From NCBI GenBank assembly GCA_022735835.1, contig DYZU01000081.1, positions 1 through 42,125 on the forward strand: a stretch of 42,125 nucleotides of DNA, given 5' to 3'. A program made the position numbers and the translations under genes. Shown one piece after another: positions 7,929-17,294 of this stretch. The DNA is from Thermincola sp. Its GTDB lineage: Bacteria > Bacillota > Thermincolia > Thermincolales > UBA2595. The notes beneath the pieces are model-generated. The model saw nothing but the letters and a program-made list of their open reading frames with translations. It searched no databases and was not told the DNA's origin. Position 1 is the first letter of the stretch. The number at the start of each line of letters is the position of its first letter.

Positions 7929-8603
7929 TTATTCTCCCCACTCGACCTGGTGAACCCCAGGCACATCTGACAGTTGGTACATTAACTGATTCATGTCAAT
8001 GCCCGGCGGTATCTTGATATCAATTTCAAACATTACTCTCCTGTCGTCACTCATCTGTTTCATCTGGATATTAAGGATGAGGATCCCGTATTCCCCCAGG
8101 AAGGAACCCACCCGGCCCAGCTGCCCCGGCCTGTTATCGGCCGTTACCAGCAGTGTCACAACATTGGTTAGGCCAGCCACCATCCGTTCGACTTTTCCCA
8201 GGTAAATCAGGGCGATAAAAACCACTCCCGTTGTTACCAGCGCCGCGAAATACAACCCGGCGCCGACAGCCAAACCTACACCGGCCACCACCCACAGGCT
8301 GGCCGCAGTGGTCAGCCCCTTTACCGTGGCTCCTTCCCTCATAATGGTACCTGCCCCGAGAAATCCTATCCCGCTTACAACCTGAGCGGCAATTCTCCCC
8401 GGGTCCAGGGCGGCTTTGTTATGATAAATATTGTAAATGTCCTGGGACACCAGCATTATCAATGCCGATCCCACACATACCAGAATGTGGGTCCGGAACC
8501 CGGCCGATTTGTTCAGACTTTCCCGTTCCAGGCCGATTAAACCGCCCAATATGCCTGACAGTATAATTCTTAAAATTATGTCAACCTCCCGGAAACCTGA
8601 CAC
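7929..8603 (-). CDS. MgtC/SapB-family membrane protein
   Basis: A 224-residue MgtC/SapB-family protein. The first 140 residues carry several membrane segments with the family signature GGLIGLERESLNKSAGFRTHILVCVGSALIM, then GIGFLGAGTIMREGATVKGLTTAASLWVVAGVGLAVGAG. The C-terminal part (about 145-224) resembles a soluble ACT-like regulatory domain. Homologues are tied to magnesium limitation and membrane ATPase control, but many members have no known role. GTG 8603 has AAGGAGG 7 nt upstream. It lies between a glycosyltransferase and polC, both co-directional, and is absent from the equivalent Bacillus locus. Confidence 0.9.
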   Translation of the reverse strand: MSGFREVDIILRIILSGILGGLIGLERESLNKSAGFRTHILVCVGSALIMLVSQDIYNIYHNKAALDPGRIAAQVVSGIGFLGAGTIMREGATVKGLTTAASLWVVAGVGLAVGAGLYFAALVTTGVVFIALIYLGKVERMVAGLTNVVTLLVTADNRPGQLGRVGSFLGEYGILILNIQMKQMSDDRRVMFEIDIKIPPGIDMNQLMYQLSDVPGVHQVEWGE

Positions 8604-8622
8604 CGGCTTCCCTCCTTACAAT

Positions 8623-9252
8623 TTACCCTTTCCCCATGCACTTGGCAATCTCCCAGTACATCTTCAGTCTCGCCAGGAAACCTCGCACAACCCCCAGTTT
8701 TTCTTCCTTCATTACATGGGTCATGTCTTTCAATTCGACTTCAACCACAGATATTCCTGCTGTTTTGGCAAATCTCGTCAAAGCCACCTCGACACCAAAC
8801 CTGGTCATTTCCAGGTGAGAAAGCTGCCTGAACAGGTCCCTCTTGACAGCCCTTTGTCCGGACAAAAACGGAGCGATAAATTGGGCCAGGTCGGTGGCCA
8901 GCCGGCCCTGTTCGAAAATTCCCACGGTCATCTCCGCCCGGCCTTCAATCACGGGCAGCAAGAGGTCCACAACGTGCAAGGGCTGCAGCCCGATCAGGTC
9001 CGCATCCAAAAAAAGGACCACATCGGCATCGGTACTGTTGACTCCGACCACCATGGCTCCACCCTTGCCCATGTTTTCCGGTAAAGATATTACTCTTGCT
9101 CCCCAACTTTCCGCCACTTTCGCGGTGTTGTCGGTTGAACCGTCATCAACAACAATAGTCTCATCAACAAACGGGACCTGACTGACTATCCTGATAATAT
9201 CTCCCACAGTCCGTTCCTCATTGTACGCCGGAATAATAACTGCTATCTTCAT
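8623..9252 (-). CDS. Family 2 glycosyltransferase
   Basis: A 209-residue GT-A fold transferase, cytosolic by sequence (no membrane segment). It opens with MKIAVIIPAYNEERTVGDII, has the nucleotide-binding VVDDGSTDNT (about 35-44), NMGKGGAM (about 60) and the metal-binding FLDADL (about 81-86). A later SGQRAV motif is seen in GT2 enzymes acting on phosphoglycerate or polyprenyl phosphate acceptors, so the substrate could be a sugar-nucleotide plus lipid or phospho-acceptor, but this cannot be fixed. ATG 9252 follows GGAGGG by 7 nt. It sits between proS and the mgtC-like gene. Confidence 0.9.
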   Translation of the reverse strand: MKIAVIIPAYNEERTVGDIIRIVSQVPFVDETIVVDDGSTDNTAKVAESWGARVISLPENMGKGGAMVVGVNSTDADVVLFLDADLIGLQPLHVVDLLLPVIEGRAEMTVGIFEQGRLATDLAQFIAPFLSGQRAVKRDLFRQLSHLEMTRFGVEVALTRFAKTAGISVVEVELKDMTHVMKEEKLGVVRGFLARLKMYWEIAKCMGKG

Positions 9253-9325
9253 TACCGCTCCCTCCTGTCACCGCATCGATAGTTTAGTGACCAGCCGTTG
9301 GTGACCAGTTGTCAAATGCCGGACT

Positions 9326-11050
9326 TCACGCCAGGCTCTCCGCAATCTCGTCCTCAACAATCTTTTTAATCAACGGAACAGCGCTTTCAATTTTTGCGGT
9401 CTGGACATTCCCGTTTCGACGGTGCCTTATTTCCACAACGCCTTCCTCAACAGCCTTAGAACCTATTACTATTCTTAATGGGAAGCCAATTAAATCGGCA
9501 TCTTTAAATTTTACGCCAGGGCGTTCATTCCTGTCGTCGATTACGGCTTCCACCCCCTGTGCCGTTAGAGAAATGTACAGGGATTCCGCTATTTTCATCT
9601 GGTCTTTGTCTTTGGCGCTTACGGGAATAATTACGGCATGGTAAGGAGCAATCGGCATCGGCCAGATAATACCGTCATCGTCGTGGTTTTGCTCAATGGC
9701 GGCAGCCACAGTTCTGCTTACCCCTATGCCGTAGCACCCCATCACCATCAGCTGCTCTTTTCCGTTTTCATCCAGGAATTTGGCCCCTAAGGCTTTGCTG
9801 TATTTGGTGCCCAGCTTAAAAACCTGTCCGACCTCGATGCCCCGGGCTTCACTAAGCTTGCCCCGGCATCTTGGACAAGGGTCGCCCGCTTTAACCAGTC
9901 TGATGTCTGCCACCTTATCCGGAATAAAATCCCGGCCGGGATTGACATTGATAATATGCGTGTCTGTTTTATTGGCCCCGGTAACAGCATTTCTCATCAG
10001 CATCACTTCCTGATCCGCAATAACCCGGACCCCTTTAATATTTACGGGTCCGGCAAACCCCGGCTCAGCCCCGGTCAGTTCGGCCACTGACCTTTCATCC
10101 GCCATGAACAGCCGCAGGGAATCCAGGACGTTCTGCAGCTTGACCTCGTTAATCTCCCGGTCTCCCCTCACCAGGGCGAGAACTATCCCGTCTTCGGTCT
10201 GGTACACCAGGGACTTGATAATCCTCTGCGGATCGACTTTTAAGAATGAAGACACCTCTTCAATGCTCCGCGCGCCGGGAGTGGAGACCTCCTCCCAGGC
10301 CAGCATTTCTTCTGCCGAAGTTTGCTCGTCCACCACGGCTTCCGCCTTCTCCACATTGGCCGCATATTCACAGCTTTCACAAAAAACGATGGCAGCTTCT
10401 CCCGAATCAGCCATAACCATAAACTCGTGCGTACTGCTGCCCCCGATTGCTCCCGGGTCGGCTTCCACCACCCTGAATTTGAGGCCGCAGCGGGAAAACA
10501 CCCTTGAGTAAGCCTCGTACATCTTACGGTAACTCAGTTCCAGGCCCGCCTCATCCCGGTCGAAGGAATACAGGTCCTGCATTATAAACTCCCGTCCGCG
10601 CATCAACCCAAAACGGGGCCTGCGTTCGTCCCTGTATTTGTTCTGAATCTGGTACAGCAAAAGGGGAAGCTGTTTATAGCTCCTGACTTCATTCCTCACC
10701 AGGTCGGTGATGATTTCCTCGTGGGTCGGCCCCAGGGCAAAGTCCCTGCCGTGACGGTCCCTCAGCCTGAAGAGTTCGTCCCCGTATACATTCCAACGCC
10801 CGGATTCCAGCCAGAGTTCGGCAGGCTGGATGATGGGCAGCATCAGTTCCTGGCCGCCCTTGTTGTCCATTTCTTCCCTGATTATTTCAATCACTTTTTT
10901 AATTACCCTGTACCCTAACGGCAGATATGTATAAACCCCGGAAGCAACCTTGCGGATCATTCCTGCCCTGAGCATCAGAATGTGGCTGATGACCTCCGCC
11001 TCGGCAGGCACTTCCCGTAAAGTCGGGGCCAAAAGTTCGGATAATCTCAT
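9326..11050 (-). CDS. proS: Prolyl-tRNA synthetase
   Basis: A 574-residue bacterial-type ProRS, which charges tRNA-Pro. The class II catalytic core is visible: [18 protein letters not shown] (motif 1 region), [48 protein letters not shown] (motif 2) and [17 protein letters not shown] (motif 3). Residues about 225-405 form the INS editing domain typical of long bacterial ProRS, and the end is the anticodon-binding domain. ATG 11050 has GAGGAGG upstream. No T-box leader fits in the 45-bp gap to ispG, so the gene appears to be read from an upstream promoter. Confidence 0.97.
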   Translation of the reverse strand: MRLSELLAPTLREVPAEAEVISHILMLRAGMIRKVASGVYTYLPLGYRVIKKVIEIIREEMDNKGGQELMLPIIQPAELWLESGRWNVYGDELFRLRDRHGRDFALGPTHEEIITDLVRNEVRSYKQLPLLLYQIQNKYRDERRPRFGLMRGREFIMQDLYSFDRDEAGLELSYRKMYEAYSRVFSRCGLKFRVVEADPGAIGGSSTHEFMVMADSGEAAIVFCESCEYAANVEKAEAVVDEQTSAEEMLAWEEVSTPGARSIEEVSSFLKVDPQRIIKSLVYQTEDGIVLALVRGDREINEVKLQNVLDSLRLFMADERSVAELTGAEPGFAGPVNIKGVRVIADQEVMLMRNAVTGANKTDTHIINVNPGRDFIPDKVADIRLVKAGDPCPRCRGKLSEARGIEVGQVFKLGTKYSKALGAKFLDENGKEQLMVMGCYGIGVSRTVAAAIEQNHDDDGIIWPMPIAPYHAVIIPVSAKDKDQMKIAESLYISLTAQGVEAVIDDRNERPGVKFKDADLIGFPLRIVIGSKAVEEGVVEIRHRRNGNVQTAKIESAVPLIKKIVEDEIAESLA

Positions 11051-11095
11051 TATGCAACCTCCTCTTAAAAAATAGTGGCCAAAAGATTAATTACG

Positions 11096-12157
11096 CTATT
11101 TTTCGTTCACCATCATATCAATCTCTTTTAACAGTTCAGGGACTAAATCCTGTTCGGCAATCTTTCTTATAACCTGTCCTTTTTTAAACAACAGGCCAAC
11201 CCCTTTTCCGCCGGCAATTCCTATGTCGGCTTCCCGGGCCTCGCCGGGACCGTTGACCACACATCCCATAATGGCTACCTTTATCGGAGTCTGCAAATGC
11301 CGGATTTTCTTTTCAACTTCTTCGGCAATTTTAATCAGTTCAATTTCCGTTCTTCCGCAGGTTGGGCAGGAAACTATCGTAGGCCCCCGCTGACGCAGAT
11401 TCAGGGCCTTCAGGATCTCAAACCCGACCTGTACTTCCTGCACCGGATCTCCGGTGAGGGATACCCTCAAGGTGTCACCTATACCATTGCTTAAAAGGGC
11501 CCCGATACCCACCGCTGACCTGATTGTTCCCGCCCACGGGGTTCCGGCTTCAGTCACCCCAATGTGCAGGGGGTAATCCACTTTTGCCGATATCAGACGG
11601 TAAGCCTCCAGCATCAGCGGTATATCAAACGCCTTCAGGGATATTTTAATTTCACGAAAATCGAGTTCCTCCAGTATTTTAACGTGTCCCAGGGCGCTCT
11701 CCACAAGGCCCTCGGGAGTCACTCCCCCGTATTTCTCCAGGATGGTCTTTTCCAGCGAACCCGCATTGACTCCTATCCGGATGGGAACATTTCTTTCGCG
11801 GGCAGCCTTAACCACTTCCCTGACCCTGCCGGGATCACCGATGTTCCCGGGATTGAGCCGTAACCCGTGGACTCCGTTGGCAATGGCTTTTACAGCCAGC
11901 CGGTAGTCGAAATGAATATCGGCCACTACGGGGACGGGGCTCTGTCTGGTGATTTCTTTTAACGCATCGGCAGCAGCATTATCCGGCACTGCCACCCGAA
12001 CTATTTCGCACCCCGCCCCGGTCAGCTCTTTAATTTGAGCAACCGTAGCCCTGACGTCCCGCGTATCGGTATTGGTCATGGACTGGACCGAAATGGGAGC
12101 GCCGCCGCCGACAGGCACGTTTCCTATGCTGATCTGACGGGTCAAACGTCTGTGCAA
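11096..12157 (-). CDS. ispG: 4-hydroxy-3-methylbut-2-enyl diphosphate synthase (IspG/GcpE)
   Basis: A 353-residue IspG, an iron-sulfur enzyme of the MEP isoprenoid pathway. The N-terminal TIM barrel shows PISVQSMTNTDTRDV and VPVVADIHFDYRLA; the C-terminal cluster-binding part has SCPTCGRTEIEL and GCVVNGPGEAREADIGIAGG, which supply the 4Fe-4S ligands. The start is TTG 12157 with AGGAGG 7 nt upstream; no better ATG is near. It follows rseP by 11 nt. With dxr two genes upstream, two MEP-pathway enzymes flank rseP, upstream in metabolism of UppS in the same run. Confidence 0.97.
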   Translation of the reverse strand: MHRRLTRQISIGNVPVGGGAPISVQSMTNTDTRDVRATVAQIKELTGAGCEIVRVAVPDNAAADALKEITRQSPVPVVADIHFDYRLAVKAIANGVHGLRLNPGNIGDPGRVREVVKAARERNVPIRIGVNAGSLEKTILEKYGGVTPEGLVESALGHVKILEELDFREIKISLKAFDIPLMLEAYRLISAKVDYPLHIGVTEAGTPWAGTIRSAVGIGALLSNGIGDTLRVSLTGDPVQEVQVGFEILKALNLRQRGPTIVSCPTCGRTEIELIKIAEEVEKKIRHLQTPIKVAIMGCVVNGPGEAREADIGIAGGKGVGLLFKKGQVIRKIAEQDLVPELLKEIDMMVNEK

Positions 12158-12168
12158 AATCCTGCCTC

Positions 12169-13236
12169 CTAACTTAACATCTGGATAATATCCTGGTAAG
12201 TGATCACGACCATCAATAAAAGCAGGAGCGCCAGCCCTACCAGATGGATGAAATTTTCCTTGGCCGGTTCGATGGGGGTTCCCCTGATGCCCTCCAGCCC
12301 AAGAAACATCAACCTGCTGCCATCCAGGGCAGGTATGGGCAGGAGGTTAAACAAGCCAATCTGAATGCTAAGGAAACCGGCGATATTTATCAGGAAGACA
12401 ATGCCCAGTTCGGCTGCTTTACCCAGTTCATACGTAATTCTGACCGGCCCGCTCAGCTGAACAGGCATCTCCCGTACAATCATCTTGCCTATAAAATCCA
12501 CGGTAATTCTGAGCACCTCGTATGTTTTGATGATGCCCAGTTTCAGAGATGTCCATAAACCCAGCCTCTGAGTCACATAAGTTATCCCAATTTTACCCCA
12601 CTGGTCTTCCGGGTCCTTTTCCGGTACTACCTGAAACACCTTGGTTTCCTGCCCTCTTTTTACTTCAATCTCGATCTTTTTATTGGGGTTTTTATGAATA
12701 ATATCCGTTATGTCCAGCCAGGTTTTGGTAGGGGTGTTGTTAATCCTGGTAATTACATCCCCCGGCTTTATGCCGACTTGGGCCGCCGGCTTGCCCTTAA
12801 TAACCTTGCCCACAACATTTTTGTTGGTGGGCAGCCCAAAAATCAAGAAGCTTAAAGAGAACAACAGAACTGCCAGCACAAAGTTCATCAGCGGACCAGC
12901 CGCAATAATGGCCATCCTTTTCGGCACGCTCTTATGCATAAAGCTCTTTTCTGTTCCGGTATTGTTAATTTCCTGGGCTAGCCCGGCTTGCTCCCTGAGG
13001 TCTTCCTCAGGGTCCATGCCGGCCATCCTGACAAATCCGCCCAAGGGAACAGCTCTCAGGTTATATACAGTTTCCCCTCTCCGGAAACCGGCTAGACGCG
13101 GCCCAAACCCGATACTAAATTCGTACACCTGAACTCCCGTTATTTTGGCCAGGGCAAAATGACCCAGTTCGTGGAACAGGACCAGCAGCCCGAAAACTAT
13201 TACAGCATATGGGAGATATATGACCCAATCAGTCAT
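12169..13236 (-). CDS. rseP: Site-2 protease RseP/RasP (intramembrane zinc metalloprotease)
   Basis: A membrane-embedded M50 protease of 355 residues. The first membrane segment carries the zinc motif HELGH (H22, E23, H26). One PDZ domain lies at about 150-225 (KGKPAAQVGIKPGDVITRINN), and the C-terminal region has NLLPIPALDGSRL, holding the third zinc ligand Asp. Such proteases cut anti-sigma factors and signal-peptide remnants within the membrane. ATG 13236 is chosen because AAGGAAGGTG precedes it; an in-frame start at 13263 would add nine residues before this site. It is 35 nt after dxr in a co-directional run. Confidence 0.96.
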   Translation of the reverse strand: MTDWVIYLPYAVIVFGLLVLFHELGHFALAKITGVQVYEFSIGFGPRLAGFRRGETVYNLRAVPLGGFVRMAGMDPEEDLREQAGLAQEINNTGTEKSFMHKSVPKRMAIIAAGPLMNFVLAVLLFSLSFLIFGLPTNKNVVGKVIKGKPAAQVGIKPGDVITRINNTPTKTWLDITDIIHKNPNKKIEIEVKRGQETKVFQVVPEKDPEDQWGKIGITYVTQRLGLWTSLKLGIIKTYEVLRITVDFIGKMIVREMPVQLSGPVRITYELGKAAELGIVFLINIAGFLSIQIGLFNLLPIPALDGSRLMFLGLEGIRGTPIEPAKENFIHLVGLALLLLLMVVITYQDIIQMLS

Positions 13237-13271
13237 CTTTACACCTTCCTTAATTATGATCAACTATACAA

Positions 13272-14423
13272 TCAGCGGTTCGCCAGTCTCCTGGCCTCCT
13301 CCCGGGCCCAGCAGTCGCTCCGGATAATGTCCTCCAACCCGGGCTTATCAATGCAATCATGGCTGGACATGACCCGCTCGATTAAGTCCGCAATGTCCGG
13401 AAAACCAATCCGGCGCTCGAGAAACATTTCTACCGCCTGCTCATTAGCCGCATTCATCACCGCAGGCATTGTCCCCCCCGCGGCTCCGGCCTCAAAAGCC
13501 AGCTGCAAACAGGGAAACAAATCCGCCCGTGGTTCCTCAAAGCTCAGTTTTCCGACTGAGACCAAATCCAGCTTCGGAAAGTCATTTTCCCATCTCTCGG
13601 GGTAGGAAAGAGCATACTGGATAGGTATCCTCATATCGGGAATCCCCATCTGGGCAATCACAGACCCGTCAACAAACTCTACCATTGAATGAATGATGCT
13701 TTGGGGATGGATCATTACTTTAATATTGGCAAATTTAATGTTAAACAGCCACCTGGCCTCTATCACTTCCAGGCCTTTATTCATCATGGTGGCGGAATCG
13801 ATTGTAATTTTGCGCCCCATAGACCAGTTCGGGTGCTGTAAAGCTTCTTCGACCGTAACATCAGCCAGTTGTTCCCTGGATTTGTTTTTAAACGGCCCTC
13901 CGGAAGCGGTGAGGATAAGCCTGCGAACCTCAGATTTGTTCTCCCCGTTGAGGCACTGGAAAATAGCGGAGTGCTCGCTGTCCACCGGCAAAATCTTGAC
14001 GCCTTTCGCCTCGGCCAGGGACATCACCAGTTGACCCGCCGCCACCAGCGTTTCCTTATTGGCCAGAGCGATATCCTTCCCGGCCTTAATGGCTTCTATG
14101 GTAGGAATCAGTCCCACGGTTCCGGTAATGGAGGTGACAACGATGTCTACTTCATCTGCCGCAGCCAGTTCAGCCATTCCTTCAATACCGCAGGTCAGTT
14201 TTATCTCGCCAGGAAGAACGGCCCGGAACCTCGGTAAGTCCTCTTTTCTCGCGATGCTGACCATTCTTGGCCGGTGCTTTAAAACCTGGCGGGCCAGTCT
14301 ATCCAAATTGCTCCCGGCAGCCAGCCCCACAACTTCAAATTTCTCCGGGAATCTTTCTACCACTTCCAGGGTCTGACAACCGATAGAACCGGTACTGCCC
14401 AAAACGGCTATTCTTCTTCTCAT
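13272..14423 (-). CDS. dxr: 1-deoxy-D-xylulose 5-phosphate reductoisomerase
   Basis: A 383-residue Dxr, the NADPH-dependent second step of the MEP pathway. The NADPH-binding GSTGSIGCQTLEVV is at residues 9-22, LANKETLVAAG follows at about 118, the metal and substrate site PVDSEHSAIFQ at about 146-156, and SGGPF plus HPNWSMGRKITIDSATMMNKGLE further on. Length is normal for the family. ATG 14423 has TAGGAGAAGG upstream. It lies between the YtvI-like gene and rseP, the same neighbourhood as dxr-rasP in Bacillus. Confidence 0.97.
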   Translation of the reverse strand: MRRRIAVLGSTGSIGCQTLEVVERFPEKFEVVGLAAGSNLDRLARQVLKHRPRMVSIARKEDLPRFRAVLPGEIKLTCGIEGMAELAAADEVDIVVTSITGTVGLIPTIEAIKAGKDIALANKETLVAAGQLVMSLAEAKGVKILPVDSEHSAIFQCLNGENKSEVRRLILTASGGPFKNKSREQLADVTVEEALQHPNWSMGRKITIDSATMMNKGLEVIEARWLFNIKFANIKVMIHPQSIIHSMVEFVDGSVIAQMGIPDMRIPIQYALSYPERWENDFPKLDLVSVGKLSFEEPRADLFPCLQLAFEAGAAGGTMPAVMNAANEQAVEMFLERRIGFPDIADLIERVMSSHDCIDKPGLEDIIRSDCWAREEARRLANR

Positions 14424-14473
14424 TGTGCCTTCTCCTATATGATACTATACAATAGAATCTGCCCACCAAAAGC

Positions 14474-15553
14474 CTATTTGCTGTTTTTCCATCCTAACAG
14501 CCCTGCGGAAGAAAAGGCCTTTAAGGTGATGATAAACAGAGGCCCGGCCACCACACCCAGAGGTCCCAACAGGCGCAAACCCACATACATTCCGACCAGT
14601 GTGGCCAGCGGGTGCAGTCCTATCGTAGTGGAGATTATTTTCGTCTCCAGAACCTGTCTCACCACCAGGACGATGGCGTAAAGAACGGTCAGTTTTACTG
14701 CAAAAGCGGTGTCCCCGGTAAAGTACTCCCAGGCAATCCACGGCAGGTAAATAGAGCTGGGCCCCAAAACCGGGATTATATCCGCAATACCGATAGCCAA
14801 TCCTACCAGCAGCGCATAGGGGGCTCCGATGATATAAAGACCTGCCAGGCTCTGGATAAATGTAAGCGTGATTAAAACCAGCTGCGCCCTGGCATATCCT
14901 ATCACAGCGTGAAAAACATCTTTGGCAATTTGCAGGCTCTTACGATTCCATGGTTCAGGTATTGCTCTCAGCCAAAAGTCAATAATTACTTTTTTATCTT
15001 TTGACATAAAATATGTGGCAATGGCGCTGATAATTATTAAAATTATCCAGGCAGGCACGGACGAAACCAACTTCAGCATAAAATTCAGCATCTTGCCCAC
15101 AATGACCTGGATTTTATTAATCACGGAATCCAGACTGAATTGATTACCGGCAATTCTTTCATTAATAAAATTCAGGACATCTTTGGGCAGGGTCAGGTAA
15201 TATGCCTCGGCCATGTCCTGCACAGACATGATCCCCGATTTGATGTCATCAACATACTGAGGTAAAAATGCCGAAAGATGAGCCAGTTCTACGATTAACC
15301 TGGTAATTACAAGAGTAAGTGCCAGGCCAAAACCGCCAAACACAACAAACATGGCTATTCCCACCGCTACGGCCCGCGGGATACGGCCCCTTTTTTGTAA
15401 AAATGCTACCAGCGGTTCCATAAAAAATGCCAAAAATACGGCTAAAATAAAGGGCGCGAAGAGAGGGGCCACATATTTTAACAACAGGTAGGCGACAAGA
15501 GTCCCCAACCCTATATATATCAGGGTTCGTACCAGGTGCTTCAGCAGACTCAC
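14474..15553 (-). CDS. YtvI-like membrane protein of the AI-2E transporter family
   Basis: A 359-residue polytopic membrane protein of the AI-2E/PerM superfamily. Two N-terminal hydrophobic segments (about 10-45) are followed by a long helical region and a cluster of segments at about 155-180 and 215-335. It resembles the sporulation integral membrane protein YtvI in layout and in PLFAPFILAVFLAFFMEPLV near the N-terminus. Members move small solutes or ions, but the substrate is unknown. The start GTG 15553 is one base after the cdsA stop and has only a weak ribosome site (TTGAGG), so coupling with cdsA is likely. It is not present at this site in Bacillus. Confidence 0.8.
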   Translation of the reverse strand: MSLLKHLVRTLIYIGLGTLVAYLLLKYVAPLFAPFILAVFLAFFMEPLVAFLQKRGRIPRAVAVGIAMFVVFGGFGLALTLVITRLIVELAHLSAFLPQYVDDIKSGIMSVQDMAEAYYLTLPKDVLNFINERIAGNQFSLDSVINKIQVIVGKMLNFMLKLVSSVPAWIILIIISAIATYFMSKDKKVIIDFWLRAIPEPWNRKSLQIAKDVFHAVIGYARAQLVLITLTFIQSLAGLYIIGAPYALLVGLAIGIADIIPVLGPSSIYLPWIAWEYFTGDTAFAVKLTVLYAIVLVVRQVLETKIISTTIGLHPLATLVGMYVGLRLLGPLGVVAGPLFIITLKAFSSAGLLGWKNSK

Positions 15554-15554
15554 C

Positions 15555-16346
15555 TCAACTCATTATGATCAATCTTAAATAATAATATACTGCCGGAGCA
15601 GTTAAGTACAGGCTGTCAAACCTGTCCAGAACCCCTCCGTGACCGGGTATCAGCCGGCCAGAATCTTTAACGCCTGCCATACGTTTAAAGGCCGACTCGG
15701 CCAGGTCCCCGACCTGTCCGACAATTCCCACTAATATACCTATAATCACATAATGTATTAAGGGGACACGGGAACTCAAAATACCCACAATTACCGCCGC
15801 AATTATACTGCCGGCTATTCCTCCCAGCGAACCTTCCACCGATTTTTGAGGACTTATTACCGGAGCAAGCTTGCGTTTACCCATATTTATCCCCACGAAG
15901 TAAGCAAATGTATCTGTACTCCAAGTACAAACCAGGACCAGCAACACATAATGAAACCCGTCAGTCAGGTGCCTGATGCTGATCAAATGAGTCAAAAGCC
16001 ACCCGGCATACAATGAAGTGAAAATAGTGGCTGATAAATCGCTAACTGTAAAAGAAGGATAAGCAGCGATCAGGTAAATGGCAGCGGCAGTCACTGCCAG
16101 GAACAAAACAGCGGCCTGAAAATATCCGCTGCCCGTACCGGCAGCCGCCACATATAGGATCCCGGCTGTCACAGCCAGGGGTCTCCAGATATGAATATCC
16201 ATCCTGCTCCACAGGCGTGTCATCTCAACTATCCCTACAACCGCCAGAGCCAGTATAACCGCTGCCAAAGGCAGACCTCCGTACCAGAACGAATAGATGA
16301 TGATCGGTATACCAACCAGAGCGCTGAGGATTCGATATGAAAGCAT
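15555..16346 (-). CDS. cdsA: Phosphatidate cytidylyltransferase (CDP-diglyceride synthase)
   Basis: A 263-residue multi-pass membrane enzyme that makes CDP-diacylglycerol for phospholipid synthesis. The C-terminal family signature is complete: SAFKRMAGVKDSGRLIPGHGGVLDR at about 220-244, with Lys, Asp and the HGG-x-x-DR catalytic/metal residues. About seven or eight hydrophobic segments are seen before and around it, and SPQKSVEGSLGG lies at about 165. It starts 18 nt after uppS ends, and its stop is one base from the next start, so uppS-cdsA-ytvI-like are tightly linked. The ribosome site is weak (GGTGAT). Confidence 0.96.
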   Translation of the reverse strand: MLSYRILSALVGIPIIIYSFWYGGLPLAAVILALAVVGIVEMTRLWSRMDIHIWRPLAVTAGILYVAAAGTGSGYFQAAVLFLAVTAAAIYLIAAYPSFTVSDLSATIFTSLYAGWLLTHLISIRHLTDGFHYVLLVLVCTWSTDTFAYFVGINMGKRKLAPVISPQKSVEGSLGGIAGSIIAAVIVGILSSRVPLIHYVIIGILVGIVGQVGDLAESAFKRMAGVKDSGRLIPGHGGVLDRFDSLYLTAPAVYYYLRLIIMS

Positions 16347-16364
16347 ATTTTATCACCGGCCCCG

Positions 16365-17162
16365 CTATTTTGTTTTCAGGCCTCCAAATCTTCTTTGTCG
16401 GCGTTGATAATCAACAATTGCTTCCAATAAATGTACTTTTCGGAAATCCGGCCATAAAACCGGAGAATACCAAAATTCAGAATAGGCAGCCTGCCAGAGG
16501 AGGAAATTACTGATTCGCAGTTCTCCGGAAGGACGGATCAGCAAATCGGGGTCGGGAATACCCGCAGTGTATAGATAACCGGCGATCACCTCTTCAGTGA
16601 CCTCATCAGGATTGAGTTTATCACCGGCAATTTCCCTGCCGATTCGCTTTACAGCTTCCACTATCTCGTTTCTGCCTCCGTAGTTCAGGGCCAGGTTCAA
16701 AGTCAGGCCGCTGTTTTTCCTAGTGTATTCTTCGTCCCTGTACAGCGCTTCTCTTGCTTTTTTCGGCAATTCGTCGATCCTGCCGATAGCTTTTATTCTG
16801 ACATTGTTTTCATGCAGCTCATGGATCTCTTTTTCCAAATACTCCACCAGAAGGTCCATCAGAATATTAACCTCTTCTGCCGGGCGCTTCCAGTTCTCGG
16901 TGGAGAAAGCATAGACCGTCAGATACTTTATTCCCAGTGAAGAACAGGCTTTGACTATTTCCCTCAATGACTCAACCCCGGCCCTGTGCCCCATGGCCCG
17001 GGGCAGACCCCGGCGGGTAGCCCAACGGCCGTTCCCGTCCATGATAATCGCGATATGAATAGGGAGCCGGTCGTAATCAATGGCCTTGCCCAATTCCTCT
17101 GCTCTCTCCGATTCGTTTTTGTCCCTGCGTACTTTCCAAAAGCCAAGCCAGCTGCGAACCAT
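16365..17162 (-). CDS. uppS: Undecaprenyl diphosphate synthase
   Basis: A 265-residue cis-prenyltransferase that builds the C55 lipid carrier for wall polymers. The signature IAIIMDGNGRWATRRGLPRAMGHRAG carries catalytic Asp42; LTVYAFSTENWKRP follows at about 90, and the C-terminal DLLIRPSGELRISNFLLWQAAYSEF gives the diphosphate-binding region. There are about 25 extra N-terminal residues before the core. ATG 17162 has GAGGAGG upstream. A strong terminator lies just before it, so uppS probably opens a new transcript covering cdsA, dxr, rseP and beyond. Confidence 0.97.
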   Translation of the reverse strand: MVRSWLGFWKVRRDKNESERAEELGKAIDYDRLPIHIAIIMDGNGRWATRRGLPRAMGHRAGVESLREIVKACSSLGIKYLTVYAFSTENWKRPAEEVNILMDLLVEYLEKEIHELHENNVRIKAIGRIDELPKKAREALYRDEEYTRKNSGLTLNLALNYGGRNEIVEAVKRIGREIAGDKLNPDEVTEEVIAGYLYTAGIPDPDLLIRPSGELRISNFLLWQAAYSEFWYSPVLWPDFRKVHLLEAIVDYQRRQRRFGGLKTK

Positions 17163-17214
17163 TCAGTTGCCTCCTCAGCTATGCTACCCGGCGGATACCA
17201 CATTGTGTTTTACA

Positions 17215-17243
17215 TATATATCTATTTTACATCTTCAGACCAA
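17215..17243 (-). promoter_or_regulatory. Candidate promoter for the uppS run
   Basis: Between the terminator at 17260-17292 and uppS, the minus strand has TTGGTC (17243-17238) and TATATA (17220-17215) spaced by 17 bp. The match is modest (3/6 and 4/6), but a promoter is expected here because the upstream transcript is terminated. The AT-rich stretch allows other choices. Confidence 0.35.
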
Positions 17244-17259
17244 AAGTTTCTATACTTAA

Positions 17260-17292
17260 AATAAACCCCCTCCGTTAACGAGGGGGTTTATT
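17260..17292 (-). terminator. Intrinsic terminator after the ferredoxin gene
   Basis: A perfect 13-bp inverted repeat (AATAAACCCCCTC / GAGGGGGTTTATT) with a 7-nt loop, followed on the minus strand by TTAAG after its own TTTATT arm. It starts two bases past the ferredoxin stop codon. The GC-rich core with AT-rich flanks could also act in the opposite direction, but no plus-strand gene reads into it. Confidence 0.9.
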
Positions 17293-17294
17293 GA

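Noticed and set aside
9287-9315. TTGACA and two CTGGTCAC direct repeats between proS and the glycosyltransferase gene
   Set aside because: The perfect -35 has no -10 at 16-18 bp, and the 14-bp-spaced repeat is short; neither a promoter nor an operator can be supported.
11051-11095. T-box riboswitch before proS
   Set aside because: The gap between ispG and proS is only 45 bp, too short for a T-box leader with its terminator/antiterminator.
14474-15553. Autoinducer-2 exporter call for the YtvI-like protein
   Set aside because: The superfamily name does not fix the substrate; layout and context favour the YtvI-like group, and transport of AI-2 is not shown by the sequence.
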